From contig NZ_JWIB01000010.1 in NCBI RefSeq assembly GCF_000813425.1, positions 124,001-188,000 of the forward strand: a stretch of DNA of 64,000 nt, read 5' to 3'. Positions 33,638-42,489 of the stretch are shown here, one piece after another. The translations under genes were made by a program, and so were the position numbers. The notes below the pieces were generated by a model. The model worked only from the letters and a program-made list of their open reading frames with translations. It did no database searches and was not told the DNA's origin. This stretch comes from Sporosarcina sp. ZBG7A. Its GTDB lineage: Bacteria; Bacillota; Bacilli; Bacillales_A; Planococcaceae. Positions within the stretch are counted from its first letter, which is position 1; the number at the start of each line of letters is the position of its first letter.

Positions 33638-36016
33638 ATGCTATCCATTTTCAGACGATCAAACCAAACCAGTGATCGACAGCTTAAGAAATACCGAAAA
33701 ATCGTTGATCATATAAATAAATTAGAAGCGAATTTTATCGACTTGTCAGATGAGCAACTTGCTGAAAAAACACTTGAATTCAAAGAACGCCTTGCAAATG
33801 GGGATACCATTCAATCGATTATTCCTGAAGCGTTCTCAGTTGTAAGAGAAGCTTCAAAACGTGTCCTCAACATGCGGCATTTTGACGTGCAGCTCATTGG
33901 TGGAATGGTGTTAACTGAAGGAAATATTGCAGAAATGCCTACTGGAGAAGGAAAAACGCTTGTCGCGTCTCTCCCCTCTTATGTACGTGCTCTCGAAGGT
34001 AAAGGCGTTCACATTATTACGGTGAATGACTATCTTGCTCGCCGTGATTTCGAACAGATGGGACAAATCCATCGTTTTCTAGGTCTTACTGTCGGACTGA
34101 ACGTACCGATGATGCAAGGTCTTGAAAAGAAAGAAGCGTATGACGCGGACATTACGTATGGAGTCGGTACTGAATTCGGTTTTGACTACTTGCGAGACAA
34201 CATGGCGCAGCATATCAGCCAAAAAGTACAACGACCGTACCATTACGCGATTATTGATGAAGTCGACAGTGTGCTAATTGACGAAGCGAAAACGCCGTTA
34301 ATTGTTGCGGGTAAGATGCAAGCAGACGCGGATCTCCATATGATTGCAGCTCGTCTAGCAAAACGTTTTAAACAAGGTGTCGACTTCGATTTCGATGATG
34401 AAACAAAGTCCACATCGTTAACTGAAACAGGCATTGAAAAAGTTGAAAAATCGTTTGGTGTTGATAACTTATATGATCTTGAGCATCAAACACTCTACCA
34501 TTATATGATTCAAGCGGTTCGTGCCTATGTTATTTTCAATCGTGATGTTGACTATATCGTACGCGACCAAAAGATCGAGTTGGTCGATATGTTTACCGGT
34601 CGAATTATGGACGGACGGACGTTATCTGACGGACTTCACCAGGCAATTGAAGCAAAAGAAGGTCTTCCAATCACTGATGAAAACAAAGCACAAGCACAGA
34701 TTACGATTCAAAACTATTTCCGCATGTACCCAAGACTTTGCGGGATGACAGGTACTGCGAAAACGCAGGAAAGAGAATTCCGGGAAGTCTACAACATGCA
34801 AGTCATCCAAATTCCGACAAACCGTCCTCGTCAACGTGTCGACCAAGACGACTTTGTCTTTAAAACAGTCGACCAAAAATACAAGGCAATGGCAAAAGAA
34901 GTAGCTGAACGTCACAAAGTCGGACAACCCGTACTTGTCGGGACGACTTCAATTTTGCAATCAGAAAAAGTTGTCGAGTATTTAGATGAACACAAACTCG
35001 ATTACAACTTGTTGAACGCGAAAAGTGTTGAGCAAGAAGTCGAACTCATCTCGAATGCAGGTCAAAAAGGACATATTACGGTTGCTACAAATATGGCGGG
35101 ACGCGGGACTGACATCGTACTTGGTGATGGGGTGGAAAATCTCGGCGGATTGTTCGTACTTGGTACTGAAAAACACGAAAGTCGACGCGTCGATAACCAG
35201 TTGCGCGGCCGTTCAGGTCGTCAAGGCGACAAAGGAGAATCCCGATTCTTCCTATCCCTTGAAGATGATATGTTTAAGCGTTTTGCAAAAGATGATATCG
35301 AAAAATTTGAAAAGAAAGTCGATACTGATGACAACGGCTTAGTACTCAACAAAGACGTGAACGAGCTGACAGAGCGTACACAACGTATTGTGGAAGGCTC
35401 TCACTACTCAATGCGTGAGTACAACTTGAAGTTGGATGACGTCATCAACGATCAGCGCAACGTGTTGTACGGATTGCGAGATAATGTCTTGAAACGTAAT
35501 GACGTGAATGTACTCTTACAAACGATGTTGAAAGAGACGACTGAGTTCGTCGTATTCGACAGCTGTCCAGAAGGTGTAACTCCGGATCAATGGGATTATG
35601 AACGTATTGAACGCACCATGAATTCGTTGCTCCGTACGCCTATTAAACTACCACGGACATATGAGAAACCAACGCAAATTGTTAAGTTTTATCGAGAGCC
35701 ACTTGATGAATTGGTTGCATACATCCAATCCTTTGAGGATAATGAGCAAGTGAACCAACTTATTCCACAAGTGATGCTGAGTCATATCGATACGATGTGG
35801 GTCAAGCACTTGGAATTCATGACACGGTTAAAAGAAGGAATTGGACTTCGCTCATATGGACAGGAAGATCCGATGCGAATTTATCAGCGCGAAGGATTGG
35901 AACTCTTCGGGAAACATTATCAAAAGCTACGCCGCGATATTGCTTCTGAAGTCATTCAATTCATGAAGATCCTGACAGAACAGCAGGAACTACAATCACA
36001 GGAGGTTAACTCATGA
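33638..36016 (+). CDS. secA2: SecA2, accessory Sec translocase ATPase
   Basis: A second SecA that powers export of selected surface proteins. Walker A is MPTGEGKTLVA (from about residue 100). Other motifs are TVNDYLARRD, GTEFGFDYLRDN, the DEAD-like IIDEVDSVLIDEA, GTAKTQERE, and NMAGRGTDI and LRGRSGRQGD in the second nucleotide-binding domain. It has 792 residues and lacks the C-terminal CxCxSG zinc-binding tail of housekeeping SecA, ending in LQSQEVNS. The next gene encodes an S-layer assembly (SlaP) protein and overlaps by 4 bases. This pairing is known in Bacillus anthracis, where SecA2 and SlaP export S-layer proteins. Confidence 0.93.
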   Translation: MLSIFRRSNQTSDRQLKKYRKIVDHINKLEANFIDLSDEQLAEKTLEFKERLANGDTIQSIIPEAFSVVREASKRVLNMRHFDVQLIGGMVLTEGNIAEMPTGEGKTLVASLPSYVRALEGKGVHIITVNDYLARRDFEQMGQIHRFLGLTVGLNVPMMQGLEKKEAYDADITYGVGTEFGFDYLRDNMAQHISQKVQRPYHYAIIDEVDSVLIDEAKTPLIVAGKMQADADLHMIAARLAKRFKQGVDFDFDDETKSTSLTETGIEKVEKSFGVDNLYDLEHQTLYHYMIQAVRAYVIFNRDVDYIVRDQKIELVDMFTGRIMDGRTLSDGLHQAIEAKEGLPITDENKAQAQITIQNYFRMYPRLCGMTGTAKTQEREFREVYNMQVIQIPTNRPRQRVDQDDFVFKTVDQKYKAMAKEVAERHKVGQPVLVGTTSILQSEKVVEYLDEHKLDYNLLNAKSVEQEVELISNAGQKGHITVATNMAGRGTDIVLGDGVENLGGLFVLGTEKHESRRVDNQLRGRSGRQGDKGESRFFLSLEDDMFKRFAKDDIEKFEKKVDTDDNGLVLNKDVNELTERTQRIVEGSHYSMREYNLKLDDVINDQRNVLYGLRDNVLKRNDVNVLLQTMLKETTEFVVFDSCPEGVTPDQWDYERIERTMNSLLRTPIKLPRTYEKPTQIVKFYREPLDELVAYIQSFEDNEQVNQLIPQVMLSHIDTMWVKHLEFMTRLKEGIGLRSYGQEDPMRIYQREGLELFGKHYQKLRRDIASEVIQFMKILTEQQELQSQEVNS

Positions 36017-36915
36017 AATTTCTTTCATTGTTTAAAAAGACCGAAAAGACAGGTAGCGACAGCACAATCGGCTCTGAAGAACTAATGGACGGTACTGGTG
36101 GACCCGCTGGTGACGAGGATATCGAAACAGCGCTATCCCTCCACCCATCATGGGAATTACCGCAAGAACAGGAATACGTATTCCGTTTTCTTGCGAATGA
36201 ACTAGAAACCCTTAAACCAAACCAAATTTCGTTGTCTGGTATCGATATTGACCTCGAACCAGCTACAGGTGATTTTTTGGTCAAAGCGTTTTTCCGTTCT
36301 TCTCTAGACCAAGCGATTACGATTGGTGAAGTGGAATTGATGCTTATGGATGAAGAAGGTAAAACACTCGGATCTCAACAATTCGACTTAAGTGAGCTTG
36401 GAGAAATTGCTCCACGCAGCGCACGCCCTTGGGTATTCGTTTTCACCAAAGACAATCTCTTCGTCGAAGAGCCTCCTAAAGAAAACTGGAAACTTGCGTT
36501 CAACGTACAGTCTATGGTGCCTCACAAGTTAGAACTTGAAGAGTCTTGGGAGACAAGTCTTCCAGCAGAGCAAAAAGCAGCGCTTGAAGAAGTCGTTGGC
36601 AATTTACCAAAGTTGAAGCCACGCGAAGTGAATATTGCTGGATTCCAAGTAGGAAAGCAAGAAGACGGAAGCATCGCGGCGTCCGTGTTCATCCGTAATG
36701 GCCACTCGAAACAAATTAACATTGAAAAGTTGCCACTTGAACTAATTGATGCAACGGGTAAAGTCGTTGCGAGCGGTTCGTTCGACATCGGTTCACTTCC
36801 TGTCAATGCGAATACAACGAAGCCTTGGACATTTGTGTATCCAACAGAAATGGTTTCAAAAGAGGACCCCGATTTCTCTCGTTGGACAATCCGTGTTCCT
36901 CAGCAAAATGCATAA
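36013..36915 (+). CDS. slaP: Accessory Sec system S-layer assembly protein SlaP
   Basis: A cytoplasmic partner of SecA2. The 300 residues hold two related SLAP-type domains of about 115 residues: one from about 45 to 165 (LKPNQISLSGIDI ... ARPWVFVFTKDNLF) and one from about 185 to 295 (LKPREVNIAGFQV ... TKPWTFVYPTEMV). The paired LKPxxxxxxG and PWxFV signatures show the internal duplication. No signal peptide. The ATG overlaps the secA2 stop by 4 bases, so translation is coupled. The organism is therefore likely to have an S-layer; a possible cargo (NlpC/P60-SLH) is at 45007. Confidence 0.9.
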   Translation: MKFLSLFKKTEKTGSDSTIGSEELMDGTGGPAGDEDIETALSLHPSWELPQEQEYVFRFLANELETLKPNQISLSGIDIDLEPATGDFLVKAFFRSSLDQAITIGEVELMLMDEEGKTLGSQQFDLSELGEIAPRSARPWVFVFTKDNLFVEEPPKENWKLAFNVQSMVPHKLELEESWETSLPAEQKAALEEVVGNLPKLKPREVNIAGFQVGKQEDGSIAASVFIRNGHSKQINIEKLPLELIDATGKVVASGSFDIGSLPVNANTTKPWTFVYPTEMVSKEDPDFSRWTIRVPQQNA

Positions 36916-36925
36916 ATAATCGATT

Positions 36926-36959
36926 CCCCGTACAATTTCGGTTGTGCGGGGTTTTTTTG
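36926..36959 (+). terminator. Terminator of secA2-slaP
   Basis: CCCCGTACAA and TTGTGCGGGG with one wobble, then T7. Confidence 0.9.
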
Positions 36960-37011
36960 TGTTCAATAAATATACTCGCCTTCTATTCATCTCGTTGAAT
37001 TGTGTCCAGTT

Positions 37012-37095
37012 ATCGAGAAACTTCGAGTTGTGTCGGAGAAACTCCAACATGCGATGAAGAAATCCTTTATTTGTCGGACAACTACCAAGTTCTGA
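37012..37095. repeat. Four-unit 21-bp tandem repeat array (array 4)
   Basis: Units of exactly 21 bases start at 37012 (ATCGAGAAACTTCGAG...), 37033 (TCGGAGAAACTCC...), 37054 (ATGAAGAAATCC...) and 37075 (CGGACAACTACC...), with a partial fifth (TTGAGAACC). They belong to the same family as array 3. The array lies between the slaP and nagB terminators. Confidence 0.8.
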
Positions 37096-37116
37096 TTGAG
37101 AACCTATTCTCCCCAC

Positions 37117-37143
37117 AAAAAAAGACTGCCCACGTGGACAGCC
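37117..37143 (-). terminator. Terminator of nagB
   Basis: GGCTGTCCACGTGGGCAGTC with wobble pairs, followed by T7 on the minus strand. Confidence 0.8.
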
Positions 37144-37162
37144 TACCCTCAAACGTCTTCTA

Positions 37163-37864
37163 TTATAATTTCAAATCTGTAATAACGATCACATCTGGGT
37201 GATCCAACAAATACGTCACTGGCCACTCCGTTGATACAACACCCGCGAAGAGTTTCTCTAGAGCTGGACGTTTCTTTTCACCGAATGCCGCCACAATCAG
37301 CTTTTTAGCTTGCATAATCGAGGAGATTCCCATAGTCAGTGCCGTCACTGGCATCGTTTCGTCTTCTGTGAAATATTGACTATTCACTGCAATTGTAGAC
37401 TCTGTCAGTTCGACAACATGCGTCACCGATTCTGGAGATGTACCGGGTTCGTTGAATGCGATATGACCGTTCTCACCAATTCCAAGGAACTGGATATCAA
37501 GAGGATTTTCCTTCAACAGAGTTTCGTAGCGCACGCATTCGGCGTCAAGATCTTCCGCCATCCCGTTTTCAATATGAGTTTCTTTAAATGGCTTCTTTGA
37601 AAATAACAATTCGTTCATGTAATACGCATAACTATTTTTGTGCGTTGCTGGAATACCGATATATTCGTCAAGGTTAAATGCGGTCACATTCGTGAAGTCA
37701 AGGTCCGATTCAGTCATTTTTTCATATACCGGCTCCATCGTACTTCCTGTCGCCAGTCCTAGAACATGTAATTGTCCTGCATCTAATTCTTTACGGACTA
37801 ATTCGCATATCTTTTCTGCACCTTGCTCTTTACTATCCACAACAATTGTTTGAATGTTTTCCAT
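37163..37864 (-). CDS. nagB: Glucosamine-6-phosphate deaminase NagB
   Basis: Converts glucosamine-6-phosphate to fructose-6-phosphate and ammonia, feeding amino sugars into glycolysis. Motifs: LGLATGSTMEPVYE (phosphate binding), FNLDEYIGIP (catalytic Asp), IGENGHIAFNEPG (His and Glu), and ALTMGISSIMQAK. The length of 233 is like B. subtilis NagB/GamA. The ribosome site is weak (GAAAG about 15 bases upstream). It is a single gene here; nagA and a GntR-type regulator are not adjacent. Confidence 0.94.
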   Translation of the reverse strand: MENIQTIVVDSKEQGAEKICELVRKELDAGQLHVLGLATGSTMEPVYEKMTESDLDFTNVTAFNLDEYIGIPATHKNSYAYYMNELLFSKKPFKETHIENGMAEDLDAECVRYETLLKENPLDIQFLGIGENGHIAFNEPGTSPESVTHVVELTESTIAVNSQYFTEDETMPVTALTMGISSIMQAKKLIVAAFGEKKRPALEKLFAGVVSTEWPVTYLLDHPDVIVITDLKL

Positions 37865-38064
37865 GACTATCTACCAACTTTCTTCTAGAAGTTTACTTCA
37901 TTAATTGTAAAGCGTCGTGCCATGTTGGTCAACAAACTCCCTTTCTTAAGCCATTCCCTAATCTTTCTGTCCTACACATGAACTTTCTATTCCCAATTTC
38001 TATTTGTCTAAAATGTGGTGAGTCTATGAACAAAGTGTGAACTTCCTGATTACTACGAAAGTAT

Positions 38065-38078
38065 TAGGGAATTCCCTA
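38065..38078. promoter_or_regulatory. 14-bp palindrome in the cytochrome oxidase promoter region
   Basis: TAGGGAATTCCCTA is a perfect palindrome, with weaker pairing beyond (AGTAT/ATTTT flanks). It abuts the expected -35 position of a TATGAT -10 at 38102-38107, about 80 bases upstream of the first cox gene. It looks like a dimeric regulator site; I do not recognise the regulator. Confidence 0.5.
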
Positions 38079-38158
38079 GTATTTTAATTTCTCAGTTTCA
38101 ATATGATAAAAGTAGTTCTTATTGAGTAAGCAAACACCAATTAGAGGCGGTGAGTGAA

Positions 38159-38302
38159 ATGACAAAAAAGCACGCTAGCAACGATCTTCCTACTACAGAA
38201 GCATCATCCGATTTAAAAGGAACGTTCATCATGGTTATGATTCTTGGTTTACTAATGGTTGGTGCATGGTTTGGCGCATATTGGCTTTTCATTTCTAGAT
38301 AA
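38159..38302 (+). CDS. Cytochrome c oxidase subunit IIa (small ba3-type subunit)
   Basis: A 47-residue single-span membrane protein. It has a hydrophilic first 22 residues (MTKKHASNDLPTTEASSDLK), then one helix (about 24-45, FIMVMILGLLMVGAWFGAYW) and a short FISR tail. It lies directly before subunits II and I of a ba3-type oxidase, where the small subunit IIa is normally encoded; in ba3 oxidases it replaces one helix of subunit II. The site GGCGGTGAG precedes the ATG. The gap to subunit II is 24 bases. Family membership rests on size, topology and position. Confidence 0.8.
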   Translation: MTKKHASNDLPTTEASSDLKGTFIMVMILGLLMVGAWFGAYWLFISR

Positions 38303-38326
38303 CGAGAGAGAAAGGAGGCAGAGATT

Positions 38327-38827
38327 ATGCATCTGCACAAGTATGAGAAAGTTTGGCTCACGTTCGGCATGGCATCATTAGTTATTTTTCTTTTAGTTAT
38401 AGGATTTGCAGCTTTTTGGAAAGGGACTCATCCACAGAGTCACTTGGAAACAATCGATCAGAATAACGTGGAGGCACATGATTCCTTTAAACCTGAAAAC
38501 TTAGGTCTGACAGAAGTCGCAGACGGTAAATATAAAGTCAACATGGTCGCATCTGCATTCAACTATGATTTCGGTGTGGACAAAGATGAAAAACCTGTAA
38601 AAACAATCCGTGTCCCACAAGGTTCTACAGTTCTCTTTACAATTACATCAAAAGACGTAGTTCACGGATTCCAAGTAGCCGGAACGAATGTCAATATGAT
38701 GGTTGAACCTGGTCATATTAGCCGTTACGAAGCGGTTATGAAAAATAAAGGCGAGTTCACAATCGTCTGTAACGAATATTGCGGCATCGGTCACCACCAG
38801 ATGTTCGGAAAGGTAGAGGTGTATTAA
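38327..38827 (+). CDS. ba3-type cytochrome c oxidase subunit II
   Basis: Holds the CuA centre that takes electrons from cytochrome c on the outer face. There is one membrane helix near the N-terminus (about 12-30), then a cupredoxin domain. CuA ligands are visible as His113 (VVHGFQV) and CNEYCGIGHHQM with Cys148, Cys152, His156 and Met159, the complete set. At 166 residues with a single helix it fits the ba3 (B-family) class rather than caa3. The start has AAGGAGGC. One base separates it from subunit I. Confidence 0.92.
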   Translation: MHLHKYEKVWLTFGMASLVIFLLVIGFAAFWKGTHPQSHLETIDQNNVEAHDSFKPENLGLTEVADGKYKVNMVASAFNYDFGVDKDEKPVKTIRVPQGSTVLFTITSKDVVHGFQVAGTNVNMMVEPGHISRYEAVMKNKGEFTIVCNEYCGIGHHQMFGKVEVY

Positions 38828-38828
38828 T

Positions 38829-40496
38829 ATGGACGGAACTGAAAATAACCTTCGCTTATTCCCTAAAAAAGATGCACGACTCTACATGTCATTCATGTAT
38901 GTCACGTTTGTTTCATTGCTCGTTGGTGGACTTATGGGTCTCCTTCAGACATTTGTCCGGTCTGGAAAATTCACACTTCCCTTCAACATTAACTACTACA
39001 CGATACTAACGGTTCACGGTGTGATTCTTGGGCTTGTATTGACAACATTCTTCATCATCGGATTCCAGTTTGCTCTCATGGGGAAAACAGTCGGAATTTC
39101 GGATAAACAACGGAACGTCGGTTGGATTTCATTCTGGATGATGCTCGTCGGTACAGTCATGGCCGCGGTCACAATCCTAGTTGGCCAAGCCAACGTACTG
39201 TATACATTCTATGCACCACTTGCAGCACATCCGGCATTTTATATAGGTCTTGCGCTCGTAATCGTCGGAAGCTGGATTTCCGCATTTACAAACTTCCGAC
39301 AGTTGTATGTATGGAAAAAAGCCCACAAAGGTGAAAAGTCACCGTTACTTGCATTCATGGTAATCATTAACATGCTTATGTGGGTGATTGCATCTCTCGG
39401 GGTTGCGGTTTCAGTAGTTATTCAATTCATCCCTTGGTCACTCGGATTTACAGAAACCATTAACGTGCTCGTCAGCCGTACATTGTTCTGGTACTTCGGG
39501 CACCCACTAGTGTACTTCTGGTTGCTCCCTGCTTATATGGCGTGGTATGCAATCATCCCGAAAATCATCGGCGGAAAACTCTTCAGTGATTCACTTGCCC
39601 GTCTAGCGTTCATCTTGCTGTTGTTGTTCTCGATTCCAGTCGGGTTCCATCATCAGTTGACAGAGCCGGGTATTGATCCGACTTGGAAGTTCATCCAAGT
39701 AGTACTTACAATGATGGTTGTTGTTCCTTCATTGATGACCGCATTCTCGATCTTTGCAACGTTTGAAATTACAGGGCGCAAAAAAGGGTTCAGCAGTCTC
39801 TTCGGTTGGTTCAAGAAATTGCCATGGGGCGACGTACGATTCTTCGCACCGTTTGTTGGAATGGTCGCTTTCATCCCAGGTGGAATTGGCGGTATCATCA
39901 ACGCATCTCACCAGATGAACGCACTTGTCCACAATACAATTTGGGTGACAGGTCACTTCCACTTAACAGTTGCGACAACAGTCATTTTGACATACTTCGG
40001 GATTGCATATTGGCTCGTTCCTCACTTGACAGGACGTCGCTTAACGAAGCAATTAAACAAACTTGGAATCATCCAAACGATCATCTGGACAGTAGGTATG
40101 ACGATTATGTCGACAGCGATGCATATCCAAGGACTTCTTGGCGGTCCGCGACGTTCTGCGTACTCAGAATACGCAGGTGGTACACAAGTCGATACTTGGA
40201 TTGGCTATCAGCTTGCTCAAGCTATCGGTGGCACTATTCTCTTCATCGGTATTCTATTAATGACGTATATTTTCATTAAACTTACTTTCTTCGCACCAAG
40301 AGGGGTCGAGGAATTCCCGATTGCTGCTGAGGATGAAGACGCCCAAGTTACACCTAAAATTCTTGAAAACTGGTATTTGTGGATTGGCATTACCATTGCA
40401 CTTATCGCGTTTGCGTACACGATACCTATGATCGATATTATCAAACACTCTCCTCCTGGATCCATTCCATTCAAATGGCCAATCGGAAGAATGTAA
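38829..40496 (+). CDS. ba3-type cytochrome c oxidase subunit I
   Basis: The catalytic haem-copper subunit that reduces oxygen to water. It has about 13 membrane helices and 555 residues. The low-spin haem ligand is His63 (TVHGVILG); CuB ligands are His225 in FGHPLVYFW (with the cross-linked Tyr229) and His274/His275 in FHHQ; haem ligands are in TGHFHL (His376, His378). The YFGHPLVY form and short neighbours indicate a B-family oxidase, which typically has high oxygen affinity. No haem O/A synthase gene is adjacent. A strong terminator follows. Confidence 0.93.
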   Translation: MDGTENNLRLFPKKDARLYMSFMYVTFVSLLVGGLMGLLQTFVRSGKFTLPFNINYYTILTVHGVILGLVLTTFFIIGFQFALMGKTVGISDKQRNVGWISFWMMLVGTVMAAVTILVGQANVLYTFYAPLAAHPAFYIGLALVIVGSWISAFTNFRQLYVWKKAHKGEKSPLLAFMVIINMLMWVIASLGVAVSVVIQFIPWSLGFTETINVLVSRTLFWYFGHPLVYFWLLPAYMAWYAIIPKIIGGKLFSDSLARLAFILLLLFSIPVGFHHQLTEPGIDPTWKFIQVVLTMMVVVPSLMTAFSIFATFEITGRKKGFSSLFGWFKKLPWGDVRFFAPFVGMVAFIPGGIGGIINASHQMNALVHNTIWVTGHFHLTVATTVILTYFGIAYWLVPHLTGRRLTKQLNKLGIIQTIIWTVGMTIMSTAMHIQGLLGGPRRSAYSEYAGGTQVDTWIGYQLAQAIGGTILFIGILLMTYIFIKLTFFAPRGVEEFPIAAEDEDAQVTPKILENWYLWIGITIALIAFAYTIPMIDIIKHSPPGSIPFKWPIGRM

Positions 40497-40547
40497 AAAA
40501 CATCCGGATTGTAAGCGACTTTGCTTACAATCCGGATGTTTCATTTT
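40495..40547. terminator. Terminator of the cox operon
   Basis: A 19-base-pair perfect stem (AAACATCCGGATTGTAAGC and its complement) around GACTTT, with A- and T-runs on both sides, between convergent genes. Confidence 0.95.
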
Positions 40548-40797
40548 ACGCAGGTTGTATGGGTAAGTATAGGAATGGAAATCTTGGTGAAGCGAGCAAC
40601 CATCTATTCAATTCTTCGATAGGTACCGGTTTACTGAAATAATATCCTTGAATTTCGAAACATCCTAGCTCTTCTAATCTTTTCATCTGACCAAGAGTTT
40701 CTACCCCTTCAGCTACCGTGTGCATGTGAAGGCTCTTCGCAAGTGTTAAAATCGCACGACTTTTCGGATCGGTTTCGATATTTCCATGCTCAAGCAC
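40546..40797 (-). pseudogene. C-terminal fragment of an EAL-domain protein
   Basis: The 83-residue frame contains only the last third of an EAL domain: ILTLAKSLHMHTVAEGVET, then LEELGCFEIQGYYFSKPVP. The catalytic EAL motif, the DDFGTG loop and all N-terminal parts are missing. The frame opens with GTG (40797) close to a GAGGAGG sequence, so a short product is conceivable, but it could not be an active phosphodiesterase. It is probably a remnant of a larger deleted gene. The 190 bases upstream contain nothing recognisable except the promoter of the next gene. Confidence 0.7.
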
Positions 40798-40940
40798 CTC
40801 CTCAAAAGGATTTAATAGTAGTATCTATTGTGCTTTCATGATTGTTCGTGCAATATCTTCCTATTACTATGTAATTCAACAAATTAGCCAATTCACCATT
40901 AAAGTTTTCAGTAAACTCTGCGCATTTTTACAGATTAGTT

Positions 40941-40949
40941 TGGTATACT
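40941..40949 (+). promoter_or_regulatory. Extended -10 promoter of the SCP2-like gene
   Basis: TGGTATACT is an extended -10, about 40 bases before the gene start. There is no good -35. Confidence 0.45.
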
Positions 40950-40988
40950 AATAGTGAGCCACTATTCATTTTTAGGAGGTTGGGAAAC

Positions 40989-41339
40989 TTGGTAATCGAA
41001 CACGAAAAAGATCTTCAACAAACATGGGAAGAAATTGAGCGGCAACTGAACGATAATTCCGCGCCTATACAAGGCTTGGATGTGAGTTATGGTTTTAATT
41101 TATCTGGGGATGAAGCGGGAAATTATGTATTAGTCTTTGCAGATAATAAGGCTAGCGTGACTACAAAAGAGACCGAAGAAGCGGATTGTACGTTGACGAT
41201 GAAGGTCGAGGATTTCTACAAGTTACTTGCTGGAAAGTTAAACACAACCACTGCGTTCATGGTGGGTAAACTAAAAGTAAAAGGCAGCCTCGGTCTCGCG
41301 CTTAAGTTAGAAAACATTTTGACGCAATATCGTTTTTAA
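40989..41339 (+). CDS. SCP2 sterol-binding domain protein
   Basis: A 116-residue single-domain protein of the SCP-2 sterol-transfer fold, expected to bind a lipid or acyl-CoA in the cytoplasm. Typical features are the strand pair YGFNLSGDEAGNYVLVFAD, CTLTMKVEDFYKLLAGKLN and the C-terminal KVKGSLGLALKLENIL, the usual SCP2 end. The TTG at 40989 (MVIEHEKDLQQTW) is chosen because AGGAGG lies nine bases upstream; a TTG at 40980 touches that site. It is a single gene. The physiological ligand is unknown. Confidence 0.85.
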   Translation: MVIEHEKDLQQTWEEIERQLNDNSAPIQGLDVSYGFNLSGDEAGNYVLVFADNKASVTTKETEEADCTLTMKVEDFYKLLAGKLNTTTAFMVGKLKVKGSLGLALKLENILTQYRF

Positions 41340-41357
41340 TTTATCCAAGGGATAGTA

Positions 41358-41479
41358 GACGGTGTTGATTTACACTTCAAGTGGACGTAGATCATGCAAC
41401 CGGTGCAGCAGGACGCCGCGAACTTAGACTGTTTCCATTAGCATCCCTTAGGAGTCGCCGCCTTCCTTTTCAATCAACG
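41358..41479 (-). repeat. Dispersed intergenic element, copy D (type II)
   Basis: Read on the minus strand: CGTTGATTGAAAAGGAAGG, GGCGACTCCTAAGGGATGC, AATGGAAACAGTCTAAGTTC, CGGCGTCCTGC, GGTTGCATGATCTAC and finally AAATCAACACCGTC. The middle matches copy B at most positions. It fills the gap between the SCP2 gene and the SDR gene, before the SDR terminator. Confidence 0.85.
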
Positions 41480-41530
41480 GGAATGCAATTAGTAAACATC
41501 ATCACTGAATATAAATCAAAGATAAGTAAC

Positions 41531-41570
41531 AAAAAAAGACGCCTCCTCAATAATGAGAAGACGTCTTTTC
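41531..41570 (-). terminator. Terminator of the SDR gene
   Basis: AAGACGTCTTCTCA and TGAGGAGGCGTCTT with wobble pairs, followed by T7 on the minus strand. Confidence 0.85.
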
Positions 41571-41585
41571 CATTTCAACTACCAA

Positions 41586-42323
41586 TTAGCGTGCTGAGAA
41601 TCCACCGTCGATTACTAGTTCAGCGCCAGTGATGTAAGAAGCTTCATCAGAAGCTAAGAACATTACTGCGTTACCTACGTCTTCAGGTTGTCCAAGACGA
41701 GCAAGTGGAGTCATTTTGATAAGACCCTCAAGAGCTGCTTTAGAAGACTCAAGGTTTGCTACCATTGGAGTCTGGATAACACCAGGGAATACTGTGTTTA
41801 CGCGCACTTGGTCTTTACCGAATTCAGCTGCTGCTGCACGTGAAATCGCACGAACAGAACCTTTAGAAGCTGAGTATGGATTGAAGCCCATACCAACTAG
41901 TGCTGTGTAAGAAGAAATGTTGACGATTGAACCTTTGCCAACTTTCTTCATGTAAGGAACTACTGCACGCATACCCGCGAAAGTACCGAACGAGTTAATG
42001 TCGTGTAGGCGCTGCCAGTCAGCAAGTGTAATGTCTGCTGGTGCTTTTTCAGTAGAGATTCCTGCACAGTTGATAAGGATATCAATTTGACCGAATTTAT
42101 CTGCTGTTGTCTTCATTGCTTCTTCCCAGTTGTCAGCGTCAGTTACGTTTAATTTAAGATATTCAACGTTTTCTTTTGCTTCCCATTTAGCTTTAAGAGC
42201 ATCTGTGTTAATGTCTGCAGCGATGACTTTTGCGCCTTCTGCTGTAAACAAGTTAACCATCATTTCGCCCATGCCTGAAGCTCCACCTGTAATAAATGCT
42301 ACTTTATCTTGCATTCTACCCAT
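41586..42323 (-). CDS. Short-chain dehydrogenase/reductase
   Basis: A classical SDR using NAD(P). The cofactor loop is TGGASGMGE (about 12-20), with Asp in AADINTD suggesting NAD preference. NCAGIS, catalytic Ser in NISSYTALVG, and YSASKG (Tyr and Lys) follow, then VNTVFPGVIQTPM. The length of 245 is typical. AAGGAG lies eight bases before the ATG. It is a single gene with its own terminator. The family is so broad (acyl-ACP reductase, sugar or alcohol dehydrogenase) that the substrate cannot be named. Confidence 0.9.
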   Translation of the reverse strand: MGRMQDKVAFITGGASGMGEMMVNLFTAEGAKVIAADINTDALKAKWEAKENVEYLKLNVTDADNWEEAMKTTADKFGQIDILINCAGISTEKAPADITLADWQRLHDINSFGTFAGMRAVVPYMKKVGKGSIVNISSYTALVGMGFNPYSASKGSVRAISRAAAAEFGKDQVRVNTVFPGVIQTPMVANLESSKAALEGLIKMTPLARLGQPEDVGNAVMFLASDEASYITGAELVIDGGFSAR

Positions 42324-42489
42324 TTAAACCGCTCCTTTTTATATGGTTCATAAGTTTTAACATCTAAATAGTACTCCTATATTTCTCACATTGCAAACAA
42401 CGACACTTCATTACACATATTTCAATTCTTCATATAAATGACAACTATCACTAACTCATTTAGCTATAAATTAACGACATTTTGTCAAG

